Assembly: GCA_013298455.1 (NCBI GenBank)
Contig: JAAFHR010000061.1
Coordinates: forward strand, 1-11,690
Direction of reading: 5' to 3'
DNA length: 11,690 nucleotides
Source: Betaproteobacteria bacterium
GTDB lineage: Bacteria; Pseudomonadota; Gammaproteobacteria; Burkholderiales; Casimicrobiaceae
In this document: positions 7,560 to 11,690 of the stretch, piece after piece
Numbering within the stretch: the stretch's first letter is position 1
Layout of the letters: every line of letters begins with the position of its first letter
Program-made: the position numbers and the translations under genes
The notes under the pieces: model-generated
Seen by the model: only the letters and a program-made list of their open reading frames with translations
The model's database searches: none
What the model was told of the DNA's origin: nothing

Positions 7560-9221
7560 ATGTACCAATACACCGACATTGACCAAAGAATCGTTGACGA
7601 ACGCGTCGCGCAGTTTCGCAATCAGACAGAGCGGCATTTGCGCGGCGAATTGTCAGACGATGAATTTCGCCCACTGCGCTTGCAAAACGGGCTCTACATC
7701 CAAAAGCATGCGCCGATGCTTCGTGTGGCCATTCCCTATGGTCTTCTTAACACCAAGCAAGTGCGAATGTTTGCGCACATCGCTCGTGAATATGACCGCG
7801 ATTACGCGCACTTCACCACGCGGCAAAACATTCAGTACAACTGGCCCGAATTGGCTCGTGTGCCAGACATCTTGCGCGATCTGGCGAGTGTGCAAATGCA
7901 CGCCATTCAAACCAGCGGCAACTGCATTCGAAACACCACCACCGATCAGTTCGCGGGGGTCGCGCCCGACGAAGTCGTCAATCCACTCGTGTGGGCTGAA
8001 ATCATTCGGCAATGGAGCACCATCCATCCCGAGTTCGCGTTTCTACCGCGCAAATTCAAAATCGCCATCAGCGGCTCCACCAAAGATCGCGCTGCAACGC
8101 TCGTACACGACATTGGCTTGATCGCGCTCACCAACGACGCTGGCGAAGTGGGATTCCGTGTGATCGTGGGCGGTGGATTGGGTCGCACGCCCATCGTTGG
8201 TGTGGTCATCAAGGAATTCCTGCCATGGCAGCATCTCATCACCTACCTTGAAGCGATTTTGCGCGTCTACAACCGCTTGGGTCGGCGCGACAACAAGTAC
8301 AAAGCTCGGATCAAGATCACCGTCAAAGAAAACACCCCTGCGCAGTTTTCGCAGTGGGTCGAAGACGAATTCAACGCCACTCAAAACGGCCCAACAAAGC
8401 TCACAGCCGATCATGTTGCCTCGATTGCCAATCGATTCACGCAAGCCGTGCATCTCGACTTACCAGCAGACGACGCAGTCGATGTCACCCTCACCGCAGC
8501 CAACAACGAATATGCACGTTGGAGAAAGCGCAACACCCACGCGCACGTCGCACGTGGCTACGCAGCGGTCACCCTGTCGCTCAAGCGCAAAGGCGTTCCA
8601 CCCGGCGACGTCACCACCGACGAGCTCAATGCCATCGCAACCCTCGCCGATAAGTTTTCTCAAGGCGAACTGCGAGTCACCCACGAACAAAACTTAGTCT
8701 TTGCTGACGTTGAAATTCGCACCTTGCCCGCACTCTGGAACGAGCTCAAAGCACTCGGTTTCGCCACTCCCAACATTGGCCTCATCGGCAATTTGATCGC
8801 CTGCCCCGGCGGCGATTTCTGCTCGCTCGCCAATGCCGCAAGCCTGCCCGTCGCCGCCGCGATCACCGAGCGATTCGACTCCCTCGATTATCAATTCGAC
8901 ATCGGCGAGCTCGATCTCAATATCTCAGGCTGCATCAACGCCTGCGGTCATCATCACGTCGGCCACATCGGCATCTTGGGTGTCGATAAAAACGGCGAGG
9001 AGTGGTACCAAGTCACCCTTGGCGGCACCCAAGGCAACGATGCCAAGATCGGCAAGATCATCGGCCCGTCGTTCGCTCGCGCCGAGGTTACCGACGTTGT
9101 CGAGCAACTCATTCAAACCTACTTAACCCTGCGCGAGCGAGACGACGAACGTTTCGTTGATGTCGTCGCCCGCACCGGAATCGAACCCTTTAAGGAGCGT
9201 GTTTATGCCGAAGCTAATTGA
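7560..9221 (+). CDS. cysI: Sulfite/nitrite reductase hemoprotein (CysI-type)
   Basis: A complete 553-residue siroheme and [4Fe-4S] reductase. Cluster cysteines are Cys415 and Cys421 (CPGGDFC, C-x5-C) and Cys458 and Cys462 (CINAC, C-x3-C), the last serving as the siroheme bridge in the family. HFTTRQNIQ (84-92) is the N-terminal siroheme-contact motif; GGGLGRTP (204-211) belongs to the first half of the tandem ferredoxin-like repeat. The length and the DUF934 partner point to the assimilatory sulfite reductase found in many beta- and gammaproteobacteria (six-electron reduction of sulfite to sulfide) rather than a nitrite reductase, although sequence alone does not fully separate the two. No flavoprotein CysJ gene is in the window. 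ATG 7560 gives the family-typical MYQY N-terminus, though it has no clear ribosome site. The gene overlaps the next by 17 bases. Confidence 0.92.
   Translation: MYQYTDIDQRIVDERVAQFRNQTERHLRGELSDDEFRPLRLQNGLYIQKHAPMLRVAIPYGLLNTKQVRMFAHIAREYDRDYAHFTTRQNIQYNWPELARVPDILRDLASVQMHAIQTSGNCIRNTTTDQFAGVAPDEVVNPLVWAEIIRQWSTIHPEFAFLPRKFKIAISGSTKDRAATLVHDIGLIALTNDAGEVGFRVIVGGGLGRTPIVGVVIKEFLPWQHLITYLEAILRVYNRLGRRDNKYKARIKITVKENTPAQFSQWVEDEFNATQNGPTKLTADHVASIANRFTQAVHLDLPADDAVDVTLTAANNEYARWRKRNTHAHVARGYAAVTLSLKRKGVPPGDVTTDELNAIATLADKFSQGELRVTHEQNLVFADVEIRTLPALWNELKALGFATPNIGLIGNLIACPGGDFCSLANAASLPVAAAITERFDSLDYQFDIGELDLNISGCINACGHHHVGHIGILGVDKNGEEWYQVTLGGTQGNDAKIGKIIGPSFARAEVTDVVEQLIQTYLTLRERDDERFVDVVARTGIEPFKERVYAEAN
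9192..9197 (+). promoter_or_regulatory. Ribosome binding site for the DUF934 gene
   Basis: AAGGAG lies seven bases before ATG 9205 and inside the end of the sulfite reductase gene. It decides the DUF934 start in favour of 9205 over TTG or GTG codons further upstream in the same frame. Confidence 0.85.
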
Positions 9222-9705
9222 CCGTTACGGCGAGCGTGTTGACCATTGGATCAACTACACGGGCGACGCGCACAACGTGCCAGCCGGAAGTTGCGTGATC
9301 CTGCCGCTCACCGAATTCCGCGAATTTTCAGGCACCTGGAAGCAGCACGCCAAGGCCATCGGTGTGAGACTTTCGCCCACCGATGATCCCGCGCTCTTAG
9401 CCAACGATTTCGACAAGCTGCGCCTGATCGCCATCGAATTCCCCGCCTTCACCGACGGTCGCGGCTACAGCAGCGCTCGATTGCTTCGAGAGCGTTACGG
9501 TTGGAAAGGCGAGCTGCGCGCCGTGGGCGATGTGCTACGAGATCAGGTGTTTTTGCTATCGCGCTCTGGCTTTGATACCTTCGCGCTCCGCGATGATCAA
9601 AACGTGCAAGCGTCGCTCGCCGCGTTTAACGACTTCTCTGCGTACTACCAGCACGCAGCGGATCGGTTGGTACAGAATGGATCGCCGCTGGCGTTGGCGG
9701 CGTAG
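9205..9705 (+). CDS. DUF934 protein, sulfite reductase operon partner
   Basis: A 166-residue DUF934 protein. The diagnostic segment FTDGRGYSSARLLRER is at residues 82-97, followed by GDVLRDQ (108-114). There are no membrane segments or signal peptide, so it should be cytoplasmic. DUF934 genes characteristically follow CysI-type sulfite reductase genes in proteobacteria and are assumed to assist assimilatory sulfate reduction; the molecular role is unknown. Here the start lies inside the upstream gene (17-base overlap) with a strong AAGGAG seven bases before ATG 9205, so the two are translationally coupled. The gene faces the toxin gene tail to tail across an inverted repeat region. Confidence 0.92.
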   Translation: MPKLIDRYGERVDHWINYTGDAHNVPAGSCVILPLTEFREFSGTWKQHAKAIGVRLSPTDDPALLANDFDKLRLIAIEFPAFTDGRGYSSARLLRERYGWKGELRAVGDVLRDQVFLLSRSGFDTFALRDDQNVQASLAAFNDFSAYYQHAADRLVQNGSPLALAA

Positions 9706-9727
9706 CTCGCTCGTCACGACTCAAGTT

Positions 9728-9876
9728 GTCATTCCCGCGAAGGCGGGAATCCAGACCGTGGTCGCGCACATTGCACCAAAGGCTTCGAAATACCACCTGT
9801 AAAACACGCCATCAGTATACGGACTCGCGCTTTACGAAGTGATATCGGTCTGGGTTCCCGCCTTCGTGGGATCAAC
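9728..9876. repeat. Inverted REP-like pair (REPIN-like), copy 1
   Basis: The left unit (9728-9755) contains a perfect hairpin, ATTCCCGC (9731-9738), GAAG loop, GCGGGAAT (9743-9750). An inverted, slightly diverged copy is at about 9846-9876. Complementarity extends past the hairpins: CCAGACCG (9751-9758) pairs perfectly with CGGTCTGG (9846-9853). Two REP-like palindromes in inverted orientation form a REPIN-like unit. It fills the gap between the convergent DUF934 and toxin genes and could act as a bidirectional transcription barrier or mRNA 3' stabiliser. No RAYT transposase gene lies in the window. Confidence 0.85.
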
Positions 9877-9892
9877 GAACAAAGACCGCTCT

Positions 9893-10297
9893 TCACTTAA
9901 ACGGATTCACACACCGAACACCCAAAGGCCGCGCCTTGCCCGGTACATCTTCGGTATAGAGCTGCGTCACGCCGTGCTCTGCGCAGGTCGCGATGATCAG
10001 AGCGTCCCAATATTGCATTTGATGATTCGCCGCTAACTCAAGCGCCTTCTCATGCGCGGTGAGCGACGATACAAGCGGTGGCATCAACCCCTTCCAGACG
10101 CCCAGAATCTCAGCAGCGCGTTCTCGTGAGACATGGCCTCGGCGCGTGGCAACATTGAAAAACTCGCCATAAACCTGAGCGCTGATTGGCCATGATTCAC
10201 GACTGGCTTGATCAACAAGTTTCAGCGCCTTCAAATGCTTTTTTTCATCCGTTCGGTCAGCAGCGTAGACCAATACGTTGGTATCAACCGAAAACAT
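9893..10297 (-). CDS. vapC: PIN-domain toxin (VapC-like ribonuclease)
   Basis: A 134-residue PIN-domain protein, the usual VapC size. The acidic metal-binding residues are all present: Asp5 in FSVDTNVLVYA, Glu45 in VYGEFFNVA, Asp98 in YWDALIIA and Asp117 in YTEDV. VapC toxins are magnesium-dependent RNases that cut tRNA or rRNA when not held by their antitoxin; the target here is unknown. The ATG at 10297 shares its A with the upstream antitoxin stop (TGATG), which supports this start over TTG 10300, and indicates translational coupling. The gene converges on the DUF934 gene with a REPIN-like pair between them. No catalytic residue is missing, so the toxin looks intact. Confidence 0.92.
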   Translation of the reverse strand: MFSVDTNVLVYAADRTDEKKHLKALKLVDQASRESWPISAQVYGEFFNVATRRGHVSRERAAEILGVWKGLMPPLVSSLTAHEKALELAANHQMQYWDALIIATCAEHGVTQLYTEDVPGKARPLGVRCVNPFK

Positions 10298-10548
10298 CAA
10301 TCGTCGTAAGCGTCCGAGCGCTCAAACTTTTTTCCGTAGGGTTTGGTGAAGCGAAACGACAGCGCCTTCTTGATCAACGCTTCCCGCTCTTCCGCACTCA
10401 TCGAAGGCTTTGGTTCGGCCGACACCAATTTCACCGCCGTTTGCCCACGGCGCTTGATGACGATCTCTTTCCCGCTCGCGGCCAGCGCCGAGTAATGAGC
10501 GAAATTGTGAACCGCTTCGCGGGAGGTGATGGTGAGCGTGGTGTCCAT
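10297..10548 (-). CDS. Antitoxin of the Phd/YefM type
   Basis: An 83-residue antitoxin directly upstream of the PIN toxin. The N-terminal part (about 1-45), with TITSREAVHNF and GKEIVIKRRGQTAVKLV, resembles the Phd/YefM DNA-binding and dimerisation fold. The charged C-terminal part (about 50-83, with AEEREALIKKAL and a tail ending SDAYDD) would wrap around the toxin. Members of this type neutralise their toxin and repress their own operon. A direct repeat about 30 bases upstream could be the operator. The pairing of a Phd-type antitoxin with a PIN toxin is known among VapBC-like modules. The start ATG 10548 has only a weak ribosome site. Confidence 0.85.
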   Translation of the reverse strand: MDTTLTITSREAVHNFAHYSALAASGKEIVIKRRGQTAVKLVSAEPKPSMSAEEREALIKKALSFRFTKPYGKKFERSDAYDD

Positions 10549-10580
10549 GGCCTACGTTTCGTTGAGGACGGAGCGGCAAT

Positions 10581-10600
10581 GTATCACATTAGGTATCACA
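10581..10600 (-). promoter_or_regulatory. Direct repeat upstream of the antitoxin, candidate autoregulatory site
   Basis: GTATCACA occurs at 10581-10588 and again at 10593-10600, spaced 12 bases start to start, so both copies face the same side of the helix within about one turn. On the minus strand these read TGTGATAC twice, 33-52 bases before the antitoxin start, the usual place for a toxin-antitoxin operator overlapping the promoter. Confidence 0.5.
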
Positions 10601-10624
10601 AAACGCAGAGCTCAACGCGGAACG

Positions 10625-10648
10625 GGCGATCGGACGGTGAAGATCGCC
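10625..10648. repeat. Small inverted repeat upstream of the toxin-antitoxin operon
   Basis: Perfect 7-bp arms GGCGATC (10625-10631) and GATCGCC (10642-10648) around a 10-base loop. No T-tract follows on either strand, so it is not a typical terminator. It ends one base before the 5-bp direct repeat that flanks the neighbouring MITE-like element. Confidence 0.4.
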
Positions 10649-10653
10649 ATTCC

Positions 10654-10827
10654 GAGACCTCTGCTCAACTGCCAACTGAGCGCACACCCCCCGAGACTCG
10701 TCATTCCCGCGCAGGCGGGAATCCATGGTGAGTTGAGCAAAATCAATCACTTGGAACATTACTCTTCATCGACCATGGGTTCCCGCCTTCGCGGGAAAGA
10801 CGCATAAGGTAGTGGTGCAGAGGTCTC
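10654..10827. mobile_element. MITE-like element with 11-bp terminal inverted repeats
   Basis: Perfect 11-bp inverted ends, GAGACCTCTGC (10654-10664) and GCAGAGGTCTC (10817-10827), enclose 174 bp with no coding capacity. Directly outside both ends lies ATTCC (10649-10653 and 10828-10832), which reads as a 5-bp target-site duplication. A REP-like inverted pair is nested inside. Size, inverted ends and flanking duplication fit a non-autonomous miniature transposable element. The transposase family is unknown and no transposase gene is nearby. Confidence 0.6.
10700..10802. repeat. Inverted REP-like pair (REPIN-like), copy 2
   Basis: The left unit has the hairpin ATTCCCGC (10703-10710), GCAG loop, GCGGGAAT (10715-10722), with GTC before it as in copy 1. 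The inverted mate is at 10772-10802. ATCCATGGT (10721-10729) pairs with ACCATGGGT (10772-10780) with one mismatch. It belongs to the same repeat family as the pair at 9728-9876, but the bases adjoining the hairpins differ (CATGGT here, CAGACCG there), so each copy keeps its own matched arms. Confidence 0.85.
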
Positions 10828-10856
10828 ATTCCATCAAAGACCACGCGCGGAGAGCC

Positions 10857-10947
10857 GTAGGGTGTTCGCCAGAGCGCGCACCATTCGTTCGTCAAATCGG
10901 TCTTGGTTGTTGCGCAACCGCGGTGCGTATTTTGATGCGCACCCTAC
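10857..10947. repeat. Palindromic element with GTAGGGTG ends
   Basis: GTAGGGTG (10857-10864) and its exact reverse complement CACCCTAC (10940-10947) bound a 91-bp element. The right part contains a hairpin, GGTGCGTAT (10922-10930), TTTG loop, ATGCGCACC (10935-10943), with one G-T type mismatch. The left part has a looser GGTG...GCACC pairing. The sequence differs from the ATTCCCGC REP family, so this is a second intergenic repeat family. It ends 17 bases before the stop codon of the 166-residue gene and could shape that transcript's 3' end. Confidence 0.65.
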
Positions 10948-10963
10948 TTCGCTAAGTCCTGAG

Positions 10964-11464
10964 CTAATCCGAGTACTTGCCAATGAGCGCGTCGGCCGCT
11001 ATTCCAAACAGGCCACCAGACGATCTAGTGAAATAGTCATCTGGTCCGTCTGTTGTGTAAAACGGTCCCCTTTCAGAGCCTCCACGAACCATGTACACCA
11101 ATGACCAACCTTGGTATTGAACACCCGTATCGTGAATCAACTTCGCAATACGCAACACGCTTGCCGCCGTGTCATCGAAAGTCACACGCAACCGCTCGCT
11201 ACATGCAAGCCAGTGAGTTTCGCTAACTAAACCAATCGAATCGGTAGTCTCGGAAACCCAATCGCCAAGAATCTCAAACTTGGCAGAAGCCAGGTTAGGA
11301 ACCAAAAGATCCAAGAGCGCACGATCGAACGAGAAAAAGGTGTGTTGTACATCCTTGATATCGCCCACAAAGTGCTCGATGGCCAATGAGTGAGCCCGAT
11401 CAAACGCGTCTCCGGTAATCCGAAATACAGCGTCCTCGCTCAGGTCATCGAAATAAAACGGCAT
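10964..11464 (-). CDS. Unrecognised 166-residue protein downstream of gyrB
   Basis: I do not recognise this protein. It is 166 residues, acidic, with no signal peptide or membrane segment, so probably cytoplasmic. It begins MPFYFDDLSEDAVFRITGD, has a central segment rich in Asp, Glu and Trp, and ends GGLFGIAADALIGKYSD. The two cysteine- and histidine-poor halves show no metal site or catalytic signature. A GAGAAG about six bases before ATG 11464 could serve as a ribosome site. The start lies 30 bases after the gyrB stop on the same strand, so it is likely read from the gyrB transcript, but it is not a standard gyrB neighbour and sits next to a cluster of mobile repeats. It may be an accessory gene, perhaps an immunity-type or stand-alone hypothetical protein; that is a guess. 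Confidence 0.7.
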   Translation of the reverse strand: MPFYFDDLSEDAVFRITGDAFDRAHSLAIEHFVGDIKDVQHTFFSFDRALLDLLVPNLASAKFEILGDWVSETTDSIGLVSETHWLACSERLRVTFDDTAASVLRIAKLIHDTGVQYQGWSLVYMVRGGSERGPFYTTDGPDDYFTRSSGGLFGIAADALIGKYSD

Positions 11465-11494
11465 CGCGCTTCTCGTCTGCCAAGTGCTGTCAGA

Positions 11495-11690
11495 TCACAC
11501 ATCCAAATTCCGAACCCCCAACGCATTCCCCTCAATAAACGCCCGACGCGGCTCAACCTCTTCACCCATCAGCGTGGTGAAAATTTCGTCCGCTGCAATG
11601 GCGTCTTCGATCTGCACCTTGAGCAAACGACGCACTTTCGGGTTCATCGTGGTGTCCCACAATTGTTCGGCGTTCATCTCACCCAGGCCT
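11495..11690 (-). CDS. gyrB: DNA gyrase subunit B (C-terminal end)
   Basis: Only the last 64 codons are in the window; the gene continues past the right edge. The visible sequence runs from GLGEMNAEQLWDTTMNP through AIAADEIFTTLMGEEVEPRR to AFIEGNALGVRNLDV, the conserved end of the GyrB TOPRIM/C-terminal region. The PRRAFIE...NAL ending is typical of GyrB and separates it from ParE, which ends differently. With GyrA it forms the ATP-driven type II topoisomerase that introduces negative supercoils. In most bacteria gyrB lies with dnaA and dnaN near the replication origin, so those genes may lie just beyond 11690. The TGA at 11495-11497 is at the family-expected position. Confidence 0.95.
   Translation of the reverse strand, partial: GLGEMNAEQLWDTTMNPKVRRLLKVQIEDAIAADEIFTTLMGEEVEPRRAFIEGNALGVRNLDV

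Larger units (their letters stand above)
10549..10963. other. Gene-free, repeat-rich 415-base interval
   Basis: No convincing gene lies here; open frames in it read through palindromic repeats. It holds, left to right, the antitoxin upstream region with a direct repeat (10581-10600), a hairpin (10625-10648), a MITE-like element with a nested REP pair (10654-10827) and a separate palindromic element (10857-10947). Both flanking genes are on the minus strand. Confidence 0.7.

Noticed and set aside
10297..10300. TTG 10300 as toxin start
   Set aside because: The adjacent ATG 10297 overlaps the antitoxin stop in the usual TGATG arrangement and is the stronger start codon.
10186..10731. Plus-strand frame of 181 codons opposite the toxin-antitoxin genes
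   Set aside because: It is antisense to two recognisable genes and its end translates a REP palindrome, giving no plausible protein.
10526..10807. Plus-strand 93-codon frame over the MITE-like region
   Set aside because: It is mostly a translation of inverted repeats and antitoxin upstream DNA, with no family resemblance.

Overview
The window looks like chromosomal DNA of a beta- or gammaproteobacterium. The reasons are the GyrB C-terminus at the right edge, a LexA box of the TACTGT-N8-ACAGTA type, a CysI-type sulfite reductase paired with a DUF934 protein, a PA0069-type radical SAM protein, and REP-like GTCATTCCCGC palindromes. I cannot name genus or species.

Layout. Bases 1-9705 carry seven genes on the plus strand: the 3' part of a PLP-dependent threonine/serine dehydratase (cut by the left edge), a DegV-family protein with a long N-terminal extension, an arginase, a radical SAM protein of the SplB-like PA0069 type, a 989-residue secreted repeat protein with a C-terminal peptidoglycan-binding domain, and a sulfite/nitrite reductase hemoprotein overlapping a DUF934 gene. 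Bases 9893-11690 are on the minus strand: a PIN-domain toxin with a Phd-like antitoxin, an unrecognised 166-residue protein, and the last 64 residues of gyrB (cut by the right edge). The toxin-antitoxin pair sits between two inverted REP-like pairs. The right-hand pair lies inside a 174-bp element with perfect 11-bp terminal inverted repeats and a 5-bp flanking direct repeat, and a third palindromic element of a different family follows.

How the genes relate. The sulfite reductase and DUF934 protein form a clear translationally coupled operon for sulfur assimilation, with a palindrome upstream as a candidate operator. The toxin and antitoxin are coupled through a TGATG overlap. gyrB and the 166-residue gene are probably cotranscribed (30 bases apart). 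The dehydratase, DegV and arginase genes share a strand, but I see no firm functional link.

The strongest lead is the radical SAM gene at 3201-4316. A perfect LexA-type palindrome ends on its most likely start codon, and the protein ends in QISLF, which fits the beta sliding-clamp-binding consensus QL[S/D]LF. Together they suggest an SOS-induced, clamp-recruited radical SAM DNA-repair enzyme; this is inference. The second lead is the repeat protein, which has 23 complete 23-residue units in three blocks with no indels inside any block.
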